Notes: a model not told the origin generated them from the letters alone. DNA of 64,000 nt from Empedobacter sedimenti (GCF_030005555.1 NZ_JASCQG010000001.1:124001-188000), one strand, 5' to 3'. Positions 28,339 through 36,270 are shown, counted from the stretch's first letter. Numbers and translations are program-made.

Positions 28339-28593
28339 ATGAATAATTTGTTAGAAGTTTTGGATACAAAATCAAAAGGTTTTGAAAATACAGTTTCAAT
28401 CGTCACAACTGGAGCAGCAGCAGGAATTGCGATTTCTAAAGCAATTAATAAGAACCAAAAATTAGGTGCTATTGCTGGTGTTGGAGTAGGGTTGTTGGTT
28501 TATGCAATGTTTAGTCCTCAAAATAAATTGAAGAAAGAAAATAGAAAATTAGAGAAGCAAATTGAGAAAATTGAAGCTAAATTGGAAAAATAA
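28339..28593 (+). CDS. Small glycine-rich membrane protein with coiled-coil tail
   Basis: An 84-residue protein from ATG 28339 (MNNLLEVLDTKSKGFENTVS); the upstream TTG at 28312 is less likely. Residues about 20-55 form a Gly/Ala-rich membrane hairpin (VTTGAAAGIAISKAI, AIAGVGVGLLVYAMF). The last 25 residues are a charged coiled coil (LKKENRKLEKQIEKIEAKLE). The layout resembles small inner-membrane stress or phage-shock-like proteins, but no family is assigned. The following gene overlaps its end if it starts at 28562. Confidence 0.65.
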   Translation: MNNLLEVLDTKSKGFENTVSIVTTGAAAGIAISKAINKNQKLGAIAGVGVGLLVYAMFSPQNKLKKENRKLEKQIEKIEAKLEK

Positions 28594-28984
28594 TTATTTA
28601 TTAATTGCAAGTATTATATCATATTTAATTAGTTTAGGTATACCTATTCATTTTGAGTTTGATAAATATATTTCTGTAATAGGACTTGTTTATCTTGGCT
28701 TAGGATGGGTTACATTTCCTCATCTTGACTTTTTTTGTTGGTTAGGGAATTTTGCTTTAATATTTAGTTGGATTTTTTATCAATTTAGAATAGGATTAGT
28801 TTTAAGTTTTATCACACCAATTTTAATGATTATTTATGCAATTAATTTTTTATTTGAATTGGATATTTTAGATGCTCAACAATATCATTATCCTTTATTT
28901 GGCTATTGGATTTGGTTACTTTCGTCCATCTTTATGTTAATATATCATTACAAACAGTATAAATTAAAAAGTCAGACTTTGTGA
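28562..28984 (+). CDS. Small polytopic membrane protein
   Basis: About 140 residues with four hydrophobic helices (YLLIASIISYLISLGIPI; YISVIGLVYLGLGWVTF; LGNFALIFSWIFYQF and VLSFITPILMIIYAINFLF; WIWLLSSIFMLIYHY). There is no ATG near the beginning; candidate starts are TTG at 28562 or 28571, both inside the end of the preceding gene, implying coupled translation. The stop lies inside the terminator stem. Function unknown; start uncertain. Confidence 0.6.
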   Translation: MRKLKLNWKNNYLLIASIISYLISLGIPIHFEFDKYISVIGLVYLGLGWVTFPHLDFFCWLGNFALIFSWIFYQFRIGLVLSFITPILMIIYAINFLFELDILDAQQYHYPLFGYWIWLLSSIFMLIYHYKQYKLKSQTL

Positions 28985-28996
28985 AGTTTGACTTTT
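28967..28996 (+). terminator. Intrinsic terminator overlapping the gene end
   Basis: Arms 28967-28979 and 28984-28996 (AAAAGTCAGACTT / AAGTTTGACTTTT, one G-U pair) with a four-base loop. The stop codon of the membrane protein falls within it. Confidence 0.65.
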
Positions 28997-29276
28997 CGAT
29001 TTTATGATATTCATAATTCGTTCACGAAGCCGATTAGACAAAATTTATTTTAAGAACTCATAAAATGTTTTTATCGTAATAATGGTATTGATTTTTGATT
29101 TAATGATAATTCTATTCAATATAAATGTTCTATTTATCGTTGATTTGGGCTAATTTTATGCGTTTTATGAATTTCGTAATTTGGTTAGTGTATGTATTAG
29201 ATAATAAATAATATTTACGCTAATTATTTATTGAATTTACAAGAAAAATTTCTCTTAAAATAACTCAAGATTAGTT
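28997..29276. other. AT-rich intergenic region without a recognisable gene
   Basis: About 280 bases between the membrane-protein terminator and the cysH promoter. The longest open stretch is a 23-codon frame near 29081 with no family resemblance. No tRNA, repeat or riboswitch core seen. Confidence 0.5.
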
Positions 29277-29307
29277 TTGTTTTAGAAAATTGAAATTAAT
29301 ACATTTG
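29277..29307 (+). promoter_or_regulatory. Predicted cysH promoter
   Basis: TTG at 29277-29279, 20-base spacer and TACATTTG at 29300-29307 match the -33/-7 consensus closely. The predicted transcript starts near 29312 and has a leader of about 40 bases. Confidence 0.7.
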
Positions 29308-29319
29308 CTAAAACAATTA

Positions 29320-29338
29320 CTCTATAAAAACCATAGAG
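29320..29338 (+). promoter_or_regulatory. Leader hairpin or operator upstream of cysH
   Basis: Dyad CTCTAT (29320-29325), seven-base spacer, ATAGAG (29333-29338), located just after the predicted transcription start and 13 bases before the ATG. It could be a repressor site or RNA hairpin; there is no T run, so it is not a terminator. Confidence 0.4.
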
Positions 29339-29351
29339 ATTATATGTTAAT

Positions 29352-30056
29352 ATGGATCAACTGAAAGAAATATTAAAAAAAGTTACAGAACAAACTAGTT
29401 TAGAAGAAAAACTAGTGTTTTTAAATAATCATATAGAAGAAAAAATAGTTTTTTCGACAAGTTTCGGCTTCGAAGATCAAGTTATTTCTCATGCTATTTT
29501 GAATCAAAAACTAGACAATATTGAGATTTTTACTTTAGATACAGGACGTGTTTTTCAGGAAACGTACAATACGTGGAACAAAACTGAACTGAAGTATCAA
29601 GAGAAGATTAAACCATTCTATCCACCAACAGAGGAGTTAGAAAAATTTGTTGAAGAAAATGGAATTAATCCTTTTTATGATTCGGTTGAGTTGAGAAAAC
29701 AATGTTGTTTTATTAGAAAAGTAATTCCTCTAAATCGTGCATTAAAAGGCGCGTCTGTTTGGATTACGGGATTAAGAGCCGAGCAATCAAATAATCGTCA
29801 TGATATGCAAGAAATTGAATATGATGAAGAAAGACAATTATTTAAATTCAATCCATTGATAGATTTCACAACTGAGGATTGTTTTGAGTATTTAAAAGCG
29901 AATAGAGTTCCTTATAATCCTTTGCACGACAAAGGTTTTATAAGTATTGGTTGTGCACCTTGTACGCGAGCTATTGGCGAAGGTGAAGATTTTAGAGCTG
30001 GTCGCTGGTGGTGGGAAGACCAGAGTAAGAAAGAATGTGGACTACACACTAAATAG
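29352..30056 (+). CDS. cysH: Assimilatory APS/PAPS reductase (4Fe-4S type)
   Basis: A 234-residue enzyme that reduces adenylyl sulfate (or PAPS) to sulfite in cysteine synthesis. The N-terminal nucleotide-binding motif is VFSTSFGFEDQV. Two cysteine pairs, C118-C119 (KQCCFIRKV) and C201/C204 (GCAPCTRAI), form the 4Fe-4S site that marks APS-reducing enzymes, and C229 in KKECGLH is the catalytic C-terminal cysteine. It stands alone, without cysDN or sulfite reductase genes within the window, under a strong promoter with a dyad in the leader. Full length. Confidence 0.92.
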   Translation: MDQLKEILKKVTEQTSLEEKLVFLNNHIEEKIVFSTSFGFEDQVISHAILNQKLDNIEIFTLDTGRVFQETYNTWNKTELKYQEKIKPFYPPTEELEKFVEENGINPFYDSVELRKQCCFIRKVIPLNRALKGASVWITGLRAEQSNNRHDMQEIEYDEERQLFKFNPLIDFTTEDCFEYLKANRVPYNPLHDKGFISIGCAPCTRAIGEGEDFRAGRWWWEDQSKKECGLHTK

Positions 30057-30075
30057 GTTTCATGTGTTAATTTTG

Positions 30076-30105
30076 AAAACTCAACTTATTTTTAGGTTGA
30101 GTTTT
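30076..30105 (+). terminator. Intrinsic terminator of cysH
   Basis: Ten-base arms AAAACTCAAC / GTTGAGTTTT around a ten-base loop, followed by an ATTTTG T-rich run. Confidence 0.8.
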
Positions 30106-30137
30106 ATTTTGTTTAATTTTATGCTTCAAGTTTATAT

Positions 30138-30698
30138 ATGAAAATAGAGCAAATATTAAATCAAATTTCATCCCTTTCTGCAACCTCTTTGCAGGCAATT
30201 GTCGATAGAACTGAGATTGTTACATTAGCTAAAAGTTCAATTATCATAGACACAAACATAGTTGAAAAAAAAGTTTACTTTGTTAAAAAAGGAATTCTTA
30301 GAGCGTATACCATTGATGATGGAAAAGAAATTACTTTTTGGTTTGGCAAAGAAGGAGATATAATTTTATCAATGCGTAGTTATATAGAGAATAAAGTTGG
30401 TTATGAAACGATAGAATCTATGGAAGATTGTGAATTGTATGAGATAAAAATGGCTGATTTACAAGAGTTTTATGCAACTAATCTTGAGATTGCTAATTGG
30501 GGACGTAAATTAGCTGAAATAGAATTAATCAAAACAGAAGAACGATTTATTTCGAGACAATTAGGAACTGCGATAGATCGTTACAAGAAACTATTAATTG
30601 AAAATCCGAGCTTGATTAACAGAGTGCAATTAGGATATATTGCTTCATATTTAGGAATATCACAAGTAACGTTAAGTAGAATACGCGCTGAAATTTAA
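30138..30698 (+). CDS. Crp/Fnr family transcriptional regulator
   Basis: A 186-residue regulator. Residues about 20-115 are a cyclic-nucleotide-binding-like barrel (VYFVKKGILRAYTIDDGKE, ITFWFGKEGDI); the classical cAMP Arg motif is replaced, so the ligand is unlikely to be cAMP. The C-terminal helix-turn-helix is short but clear (RVQLGYIASYLGISQVTLSR). No Fnr iron-sulfur cysteines. This matches the large Bacteroidota Crp-like group. It lies 74 bases upstream of the SMR transporter on the same strand, which it may regulate (inference). Confidence 0.85.
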   Translation: MKIEQILNQISSLSATSLQAIVDRTEIVTLAKSSIIIDTNIVEKKVYFVKKGILRAYTIDDGKEITFWFGKEGDIILSMRSYIENKVGYETIESMEDCELYEIKMADLQEFYATNLEIANWGRKLAEIELIKTEERFISRQLGTAIDRYKKLLIENPSLINRVQLGYIASYLGISQVTLSRIRAEI

Positions 30699-30772
30699 GT
30701 GAATAATTTTTTAACATTTGTAAAAAAATAGTTTTTTTTTCTGATTCATCTTTGCATTAAAATATTAACGAA

Positions 30773-31099
30773 ATGAATTGGATTTTATTGATTTTAGGTG
30801 GGTTATTCGAGATAGGATTTACCTCATCATTGGGAAAAGCAAAGGAAACAACAGGATCAGAAATGTACATGTGGTATGGTGCATTTGCAGTAAGTTTAGT
30901 TGCAAGTATGGCATTGTTAATCAAAGCAACTCAAACTTTACCTTTGGGAACAGCATATGCTGTTTGGACTGGAATTGGCGCTGTAGGTACAGTATTAATC
31001 GGAATTTTTGTATTTAAGGAACCTGCTAATTTTTGGAGAATCTTTTTTATTTTTACACTAATTAGCTCTATTGTAGGATTAAAATTTGTGTCGCATTAA
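30773..31099 (+). CDS. Small multidrug resistance (SMR) family transporter, SugE/Gdx-like
   Basis: A 108-residue inner-membrane protein with four helices. E13 in LGGLFEIGFTSSLG is the conserved membrane glutamate of SMR proteins; LPLGTAYAVWTGIGAVGTVL is the helix-3 signature. The spacing fits the SugE/Gdx branch, which exports guanidinium and quaternary ammonium ions as an antiparallel dimer, rather than EmrE, though branch assignment from sequence alone is tentative. A CATCTTTG box, one base off consensus, lies at 30747-30754. The Crp-like gene is directly upstream. Confidence 0.9.
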   Translation: MNWILLILGGLFEIGFTSSLGKAKETTGSEMYMWYGAFAVSLVASMALLIKATQTLPLGTAYAVWTGIGAVGTVLIGIFVFKEPANFWRIFFIFTLISSIVGLKFVSH

Positions 31100-31205
31100 G
31101 TTGCCATTTTTATACTTAATTTATGACAAAATGTCCTCTATTCTATAGTATATTGATGTATTTTGGAGTGGTATTGTTTTTGTAATCTATACTTAAATTA
31201 ATATT

Positions 31206-31532
31206 ATGAACAACAACAGAGATTATACATTCGAAGAAATTCCAGATAGCTCTCATAATGAGCAGGATTTTTATGCAAAATTTAAAGAAAGATTAGATGA
31301 TGTACAAAAGTTTCCAGCAGATTATATTTTTAAGTTTATTTACCCAACAAGTGAAGAAACGATGAATAAAATCAAAGAGATTTTTGCAGGTACAAATGCA
31401 GAGTATGAATACAAAGCTTCTGCAAACAGAAAATACACATCAATTTCTATTAAATTATATATAATTGATGCTGATACAGTAATTAACTATTACAAAGAAG
31501 TTTCGAAAATAGAAGGCGTTATTATGCTATAA
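31206..31532 (+). CDS. DUF493 family protein (YbeD-like)
   Basis: A 108-residue alpha/beta protein, ferredoxin-like. Core strands are ADYIFKFIYPTSEETMNKI and SANRKYTSISIKLYI, closing with NYYKEVSKIEGVIML, the usual end of DUF493/YbeD. This ACT-like fold is thought to be regulatory; no substrate is known. Cytosolic, no signal. Monocistronic, with a good terminator directly after the stop. Confidence 0.85.
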   Translation: MNNNRDYTFEEIPDSSHNEQDFYAKFKERLDDVQKFPADYIFKFIYPTSEETMNKIKEIFAGTNAEYEYKASANRKYTSISIKLYIIDADTVINYYKEVSKIEGVIML

Positions 31533-31565
31533 AAAAGGGTTGCAATATTGTATTGCAACCTTTTT
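31532..31565. terminator. Bidirectional intrinsic terminator
   Basis: Long stem AAAAAGG(G)TTGCAATA / TATTGCAACCTTTTT with one bulged G and a TTG loop, between the DUF493 gene and the convergent gene ending at 31585. Confidence 0.85.
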
Positions 31566-31584
31566 GTTTTGTAAGGGTAGGGGA

Positions 31585-32352
31585 TTAAAGTAAAGTTGAT
31601 AGATCTTTTGACTCATTTAAATCCTTAAAAAAATCATTTGTAAAATCAGTAACTTTAGCAAAAACTTTATTTCCACTAGAAATACGATGAACTCCAAGTT
31701 GACTAATTAATCGATATGAATTAAGATTTGGAGTAACGAAAATATTCAGTGGTAATCCTATTTCATTTATTACAGTTTCAATTTCGTTTTTATCTTCAAT
31801 CAACGGAACAAAAATTCCATCAGCGCCAGCTTCTTTGTAAAGTTTAGCTCGCTTCAACGTTTCATCTAAAGGATGATTTACTTTTGTTGTATAAGTATCA
31901 ATTCTTGCATTGATAAAGATATCTTTCCCTTTTGATTTCAAATAATCTTTTACAGATTTAATTTTGTTTGATAAGATTGATGAATCTGCTAATTTTCTTT
32001 TCTCCTCATCCGTATTTCCGTCTTCCAAATTAATTCCTACAATACCTACATCAACTAATTTTTCTATATATTGATTTAGAGTTGCTAAGTCTTCTGTAAA
32101 ACCGCTCTCTATATCAGCGGAAACTTCAATATTTACAGATTTCTTAATTCTTTCTATAACAAATAACATCTCATCAAATGGTATGTTTTGTCCATCTTCG
32201 TAACCTAACATGTTCGCAATTGCATGACTAGAAGTTCCGATTGCTAAAAAACCTGCCTTTTCAGCAGCTTTTGCACTTATTACATCCCATACATTAGCTA
32301 GTAACAATGGCTTGTTTACAAAATGTAGTTTTTTAAAATTTTCTACTGACAT
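31585..32352 (-). CDS. Isocitrate lyase/PEP mutase family protein
   Basis: A 255-residue TIM barrel of the isocitrate lyase/phosphoenolpyruvate mutase superfamily. Motifs are LLANVWDVISAKAAEKAGF (start), IEVSADIESGF with the Mg-binding acidic pair, GINLEDGNTDE, and INARIDTY. The usual Lys-Lys-Cys loop of isocitrate lyases is absent, so a C-C lyase or hydrolase acting on an oxaloacetate- or phosphonopyruvate-like substrate is more likely. Cytosolic. A 36-base inverted repeat lies 65 bases upstream of its ATG and may be its operator. Confidence 0.85.
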   Translation of the reverse strand: MSVENFKKLHFVNKPLLLANVWDVISAKAAEKAGFLAIGTSSHAIANMLGYEDGQNIPFDEMLFVIERIKKSVNIEVSADIESGFTEDLATLNQYIEKLVDVGIVGINLEDGNTDEEKRKLADSSILSNKIKSVKDYLKSKGKDIFINARIDTYTTKVNHPLDETLKRAKLYKEAGADGIFVPLIEDKNEIETVINEIGLPLNIFVTPNLNSYRLISQLGVHRISSGNKVFAKVTDFTNDFFKDLNESKDLSTLL

Positions 32353-32661
32353 TTAATATTTTTTTGTGATTGATTAAACATCATCAATAATCATTCAACT
32401 TTTGAATATTAATTAATTTTAAACATTTGTAAATAATTACAAATGTTTAAAATCGTTTATATTACTAAATAACATATATTTATATTTAATAAATTATTAT
32501 TCTAATTAGGTAATTGATATTCAAAAAATGATAACTTAAGAATGAACTATATAAAGAATTAGTATTAATATATGTAATTGATCTTTTACTTTAAGTAAAT
32601 AAAGTATCCATTCAATTCAAGAATACCTGAATTGATTTATATTCTTACATACAATTTTTGA
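32353..32661. other. Intergenic region holding an inverted repeat
   Basis: About 310 AT-rich bases between the exonuclease stop and the PEP-mutase-like start. The only structure I see is the 16-base-arm inverted repeat at 32417-32452. No gene over 60 codons that looks real. Confidence 0.5.
32417..32452. repeat. Perfect 16-base inverted repeat, 4-base loop
   Basis: Arms TTTTAAACATTTGTAA (32417-32432) and TTACAAATGTTTAAAA (32437-32452) with an ATAA spacer. It is AT-rich, has no flanking T run and lies upstream of a minus-strand gene, so an operator or dyad binding site is more plausible than a terminator. Confidence 0.8.
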
Positions 32662-33153
32662 TTATTTTCGCATATATAATTGTGCACAAACGCGTGCATC
32701 AGATAAAGCTTCGTGATGATTAAGTTGAAGATCAAATCGACGTGCACAATCTGATAGTTTTGTAGGCACCACTCCTTTTTGTTTGAAGATTCTGTAGGTA
32801 CATTCCCACTTTTCAGCAAGGTTTAGTATATTATAATTTAAATCATAAAGCTCCATAGTATTGCGCAATACAGAACGATCGAAGGATTCGTTATGAGCAA
32901 CTACAATTTGATTTTGTAGACGTTGTTTGATTTCAAAATAAACATCATCAAAAGTAGGAGAATACAAAGTATCTTCTGGACGAATGCCATGGACTTGGAT
33001 ATTATGATAATTGTATTGATTATTCGGCGGTTGAATCAATGTGTAATACTCATCTGTAATAATGTTATCTGTAACCGTTACAATACCTACAGCACACGCT
33101 GAATTACGGTAATTATTTGCCGTTTCAAAATCTATTGCAACAAAATTAGCCAT
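32662..33153 (-). CDS. DEDDh 3'-5' exonuclease (PolIII epsilon-like)
   Basis: A 163-residue exonuclease domain protein. Exo I is FVAIDFETANN (D8, E10), Exo II VVAHNESFDRSVL with its Asp, and Exo III NHHEALSDARVCAQL with the catalytic His and Asp. That is a full DEDDh set. The protein is a bare nuclease domain like DnaQ-related exonuclease X, acting on single-stranded DNA or RNA ends. Its start overlaps the end of miaA by eight bases, so the two share an operon. Confidence 0.9.
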   Translation of the reverse strand: MANFVAIDFETANNYRNSACAVGIVTVTDNIITDEYYTLIQPPNNQYNYHNIQVHGIRPEDTLYSPTFDDVYFEIKQRLQNQIVVAHNESFDRSVLRNTMELYDLNYNILNLAEKWECTYRIFKQKGVVPTKLSDCARRFDLQLNHHEALSDARVCAQLYMRK

Positions 33154-34069
33154 TATAAAGTAATTTAGTATTGATGTAGTTGATAATTTCTTCTTGATTA
33201 AATGGTGAAAACCAATTTACTTCTTGATCTTTTTTGAACCACGTCATTTGTCTTTTAGCAAAACGACGTGTATTTTTTTTAATTTCTTCTGTAGCAAAAT
33301 CTAAAGTAATTTTATCATCAAAAAAATCAAATAATTCTCTGTATCCAACGGTTTGTAATGCATTCAATTCTTTTAAAGGAAAAAGTGATCTTGCTTCGTC
33401 TAATAATCCTTCGTTCAGCATAATATCAACACGACGATTAATTCGATCATACATTTCGTCACGAGGTAGTTCTAAACCAATTTTAATTATGTTAAATGGA
33501 CGTTTATTCAAATCTTGATTCCTGAAATTAGAGAATGGTTGTCCCGATCCACGAAATATCTCTAGAGCTCTTGTTACACGTTGCTTATTGTAAATATCAA
33601 CTTCTTCAAAATACTTAGGATCAACTTTCTTTAATTCATCTTGTAACCTCTCTATTCCAAATTCTTCTAACTCTTGGTTTAGTTGTTCTCTAATTTCTGG
33701 CTTAATTTCAGGAAATTCATCAAATCCTGTTGTGATTGCTTTTTCGTATAAACCCGATCCACCAACCATCACACATAAATCATTTGATTTGAAATAATTT
33801 TCTAAAAACTTTAGTCCATCACGTTCAAAATCTCCAACCGAATATTTTTCGTGAATAGAAATATTTTGAATAAAATGATGTTTCACTTGAGCTAATTCGT
33901 CATCAGAAGGAACAGCAGTTCCAATTTTCATTTCTTTGTAAAATTGACGACTATCGCACGATATAATTTCAGTATTATAATGCTGAGCAATTTGAATTGC
34001 CAAATTCGTTTTTCCTATTGCTGTAGGACCAACAATACTGATTAAAGTTTTATGATTTTCGATTTGCAT
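33146..34069 (-). CDS. miaA: tRNA dimethylallyltransferase
   Basis: A 307-residue enzyme that transfers the dimethylallyl group from DMAPP to A37 of tRNAs reading U-starting codons. The P-loop is SIVGPTAIGKTNLAI (about 10-24), then ISCDSRQFYKEM, VMVGGSGLYEKAITTG and RVTRALEIFRGSGQP. The C-terminal FAKRQMTWFKKD is the tRNA-recognition end typical of MiaA. Intact and of normal length. It heads a two-gene operon with the exonuclease downstream. Confidence 0.96.
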   Translation of the reverse strand: MQIENHKTLISIVGPTAIGKTNLAIQIAQHYNTEIISCDSRQFYKEMKIGTAVPSDDELAQVKHHFIQNISIHEKYSVGDFERDGLKFLENYFKSNDLCVMVGGSGLYEKAITTGFDEFPEIKPEIREQLNQELEEFGIERLQDELKKVDPKYFEEVDIYNKQRVTRALEIFRGSGQPFSNFRNQDLNKRPFNIIKIGLELPRDEMYDRINRRVDIMLNEGLLDEARSLFPLKELNALQTVGYRELFDFFDDKITLDFATEEIKKNTRRFAKRQMTWFKKDQEVNWFSPFNQEEIINYINTKLLYNG

Positions 34070-34119
34070 ACTTTCCTAAAAAAAGGTTTTGCAAGTTACT
34101 CCGATATTTTGGAAAAGAA

Positions 34120-34146
34120 AAAGCTTCTGTAGAAAACAGAAGCTTT
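34120..34146 (-). terminator. Intrinsic terminator of the MaoC gene
   Basis: Eleven-base arms AAAGCTTCTGT / ACAGAAGCTTT with an AGAAA loop, 21 bases past the MaoC stop. Confidence 0.8.
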
Positions 34147-34167
34147 GTATTATATATTGTAGTTGTT

Positions 34168-34629
34168 TTAATCGTTGAAATGATATAGAAAAACTACATC
34201 ACCTACATAACCAGGTTTTTTAGAGTCTTTAATTTCTAAAGTTGCCTCAATTACAACTTTTACAATTCCTCTTAAATTAGAAATCTTTTTTAATTTGGCT
34301 CTTAGCTTTATTTCGTCATCAACTAAAACAGCTTGTCCAAATTTAAAATTCTCAATTCCATAATTAATTAACATTTTGATATTGCGAACTTCTGCAATCT
34401 GATCCCATAAATAAGGAATTAATGAAAGTGTTAAATAACCATGAGCAATAGTTTTTTTGAATGGTCCTTGTGCTGCAGCTTTTTCGGGATCTGTATGTAT
34501 CCATTGATGGTCAATTGTTGCGTCTGCAAAGCGGTTAATTTGTTCTTGATCAATTTTATGCCATTCAGAAGCTCCAATTTCTTTTCCTTCAAATGCCTGA
34601 TATTCTTCAAAGTTGTTAATGATAACCAT
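34168..34629 (-). CDS. MaoC family dehydratase (enoyl-CoA hydratase-like)
   Basis: A 153-residue single hot-dog domain. The R-hydratase motif is INRFADATIDHQWIHTDPEK, with catalytic Asp39 and His44 positions, followed by GPFKKTIAHGYLTLSLIP, a classic MaoC helix. It would hydrate or dehydrate an acyl-CoA or acyl-ACP beta-hydroxy intermediate as a homodimer in the cytosol. Single-domain length fits NodN/MaoC-like proteins. Monocistronic, with a -7-like box upstream and a terminator behind. Confidence 0.88.
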   Translation of the reverse strand: MVIINNFEEYQAFEGKEIGASEWHKIDQEQINRFADATIDHQWIHTDPEKAAAQGPFKKTIAHGYLTLSLIPYLWDQIAEVRNIKMLINYGIENFKFGQAVLVDDEIKLRAKLKKISNLRGIVKVVIEATLEIKDSKKPGYVGDVVFLYHFND

Positions 34630-34658
34630 TCTGGTATTTTTAGTTTTTAATAGTTTAC

Positions 34659-34666
34659 CAAATCTA
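34659..34666 (-). promoter_or_regulatory. Possible -7 box for the MaoC gene
   Basis: TAGATTTG on the minus strand (plus CAAATCTA), 29 bases before the ATG; -33 element not evident. Confidence 0.4.
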
Positions 34667-34749
34667 ATAAATATTAAACAGAATATGGTAAGTATTTCAA
34701 TTTTCTCTAAAATAATAGGTTAAGTGTTTTATATTTAATCAAATAAAAA

Positions 34750-34776
34750 AATCCGGTTTCGAGCTGAAACCGGATT
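34750..34776 (-). terminator. Intrinsic terminator of the YkvA-like gene
   Basis: Arms AATCCGGTTTC / GAAACCGGATT with a GAGCT loop and a long A run (minus-strand T run) beyond; 22 bases past the stop. Confidence 0.88.
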
Positions 34777-34798
34777 ATGTATTTAAATTAAATTGTTT

Positions 34799-35152
34799 TT
34801 AGTCAATTATTTTAGCATCTTCTACATTTTGATAAACATTTTGAGAAGTTTCCCAAGCCAAATATTTGGCAATCTCTTTATTGAAATATTTCATTCCAAA
34901 AAGCAAAATTCCGAAATCATCCATCAATCCGAATGGTCCAAAAAGAGCTTCTGGAATAATATCGATTGGTGAAATAATGTATAAAGTTGCAGCTAAACCA
35001 ATAAATAAATTTTTATTATCAGGTTTATAAAGTCCTTTTTTATAATCATCTAACATTCTGAAAAATGCTTTGACTTTATCAAAAAAAGATTTGTCTTTTT
35101 GAGCTTCCATTGCAGCTGCTCCTGCTACTTTAAATAACTTAGATTTTTTCAT
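34799..35152 (-). CDS. YkvA family (DUF1232) membrane-associated protein
   Basis: A 117-residue protein from ATG 35152 (MKKSKLFKVAGAAAM); the longer frame to 35197 lacks a good start. The DUF1232 signature is the membrane hairpin LFIGLAATLYIISPIDIIPE followed by FGLMDDFGILLFGMKYF, i.e. the SPxDxIPD-like motif. The family is associated with bacterial inner membranes; function unknown. The N-terminal 40 residues are charged and helical. Followed by a strong terminator. Confidence 0.88.
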   Translation of the reverse strand: MKKSKLFKVAGAAAMEAQKDKSFFDKVKAFFRMLDDYKKGLYKPDNKNLFIGLAATLYIISPIDIIPEALFGPFGLMDDFGILLFGMKYFNKEIAKYLAWETSQNVYQNVEDAKIID

Positions 35153-35251
35153 TTCAAAAAATATGTTTTTTAACGTATTATGTATTACAAAGTACATGCC
35201 AAAACCATTAAATTACTTTTATGTCATGTTAAATATTTTAGCGTGACCTTT

Positions 35252-35896
35252 TTATGGCTTCGTTTTTTTTTGTTTTATAATTTTCGCTTTCAATATTAGA
35301 TCTAGTTTTGGATATCTTTCACGCATTAATTTTGTACTATTAAAAATTTCGTCATCTTTCATTGTCTCGCCCGAATAGCCATCGTATAAACTCTCTACAA
35401 CGTTCATCCCATTTACGACTTTTCCAAAACTTGGGAAACCAACGACACCATTAGAGTTGATTGTGTCTAGTCTGCGATTATCTTTCAGATTGATAAATAA
35501 ATCTAAATCTCTTGTGTTTTTTCCGGCGCGAGCAAAACTCAAAGCACCTTTACTATTCCCGGCAATAACTGGTTCATCTTCGATAACAAACTTTTTCCAT
35601 TGATTAGAAACTATTGTATCTGTATTTCCAAATTGCGCAACAAAATTGGGAACAACGCGATAAAAAGTACCATCCTCGAAAAAATTATATTTCACTAATT
35701 GATAAAAACGATCTACTGCTTTTGGCGATAATTTACGTTCAATTTCGATGTCGATATTTCCCTTTGTAGTCTCAAATCGGGCAACAAAATTTTCAGGAGC
35801 TTGTTTCGTTATCCATTTTTTATTAAAACCTGTTTTATTCGTTGTACAAGCTGAAAGCGTAAAAACTGTTAATAATGTTAGAGTTATTTGTTTCAT
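35252..35896 (-). CDS. Cyclophilin-type peptidyl-prolyl isomerase, lipoprotein
   Basis: A 214-residue exported isomerase. Start at ATG 35896 gives the lipoprotein signal MKQITLTLLTVFTLSA then C17; the longer frame to 36028 runs through the terminator of the upstream gene and adds a non-signal leader. Cyclophilin core: FETTKGNIDIEIERKLSPKA, FYRVVPNFVAQFGN, GALSFARAGKNTRDLDLFIN and FGKVVNGMNVVESLY. It would catalyse proline cis-trans isomerisation during folding of periplasmic or outer-membrane proteins. The catalytic Arg of FYRVV is present. Confidence 0.92.
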   Translation of the reverse strand: MKQITLTLLTVFTLSACTTNKTGFNKKWITKQAPENFVARFETTKGNIDIEIERKLSPKAVDRFYQLVKYNFFEDGTFYRVVPNFVAQFGNTDTIVSNQWKKFVIEDEPVIAGNSKGALSFARAGKNTRDLDLFINLKDNRRLDTINSNGVVGFPSFGKVVNGMNVVESLYDGYSGETMKDDEIFNSTKLMRERYPKLDLILKAKIIKQKKTKP

Positions 35897-35930
35897 GTAT
35901 TTGTTTTGTGAAATAAACTTAAACAAAAAA

Positions 35931-35953
35931 ACGACACTTAAACTAAGTGTCGT
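35931..35953 (-). terminator. Intrinsic terminator
   Basis: Ten-base arms ACGACACTTA / TAAGTGTCGT with a three-base loop and a long minus-strand T run; it ends the 71-residue gene just five bases past its stop and lies upstream of the cyclophilin start. Confidence 0.88.
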
Positions 35954-35957
35954 TCCA

Positions 35958-36173
35958 TTATTTTTGTAATTCTTCTTCAATTTTAAAAAACCATTCCGTT
36001 TTCTGATTATAAACCTCTGCTTCGGCAAGCATATAATGCGCTTCTTTTGTTTGTTCGTACTTTACACGATCCATTGTATCAGGATTGAAAGGTGGCAAAG
36101 GTTGCACCTCTGCGCTAAAAGTTTTGGTGTGTCCTTTATATGTAAATGTTTTGGTAATAATTTCTTTTTCCAT
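35958..36173 (-). CDS. Hypothetical 71-residue protein
   Basis: A 71-residue acidic cytosolic protein (MEKEIITKTFTYKGHTKTFS). It opens with a short beta hairpin (FTYKGHTKTFSAEVQPLP) and ends in a long helix (YEQTKEAHYMLAEAEVYNQK). No cysteine, no known motif. Its own terminator follows directly, so it is an independent gene rather than a leader of the cyclophilin. Function unknown. Confidence 0.65.
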   Translation of the reverse strand: MEKEIITKTFTYKGHTKTFSAEVQPLPPFNPDTMDRVKYEQTKEAHYMLAEAEVYNQKTEWFFKIEEELQK

Positions 36174-36270
36174 TGTCTTCTATTCTTTGGTAAAAATACA
36201 AATTTTGTAAAGGAGAAGTTGCATTCGGAATAATTTAATTTATTTGATGAAAATAATTTTCGAAAAAGAT

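Noticed and set aside
29308-29351. Riboswitch (SAM, cobalamin or T-box) in the cysH leader
   Set aside because: The leader is about 40 bases with one small dyad; no conserved riboswitch core is present.
35897-36028. Upstream extension of the cyclophilin gene
   Set aside because: It passes through the terminator at 35931-35953 and hides the lipoprotein signal.
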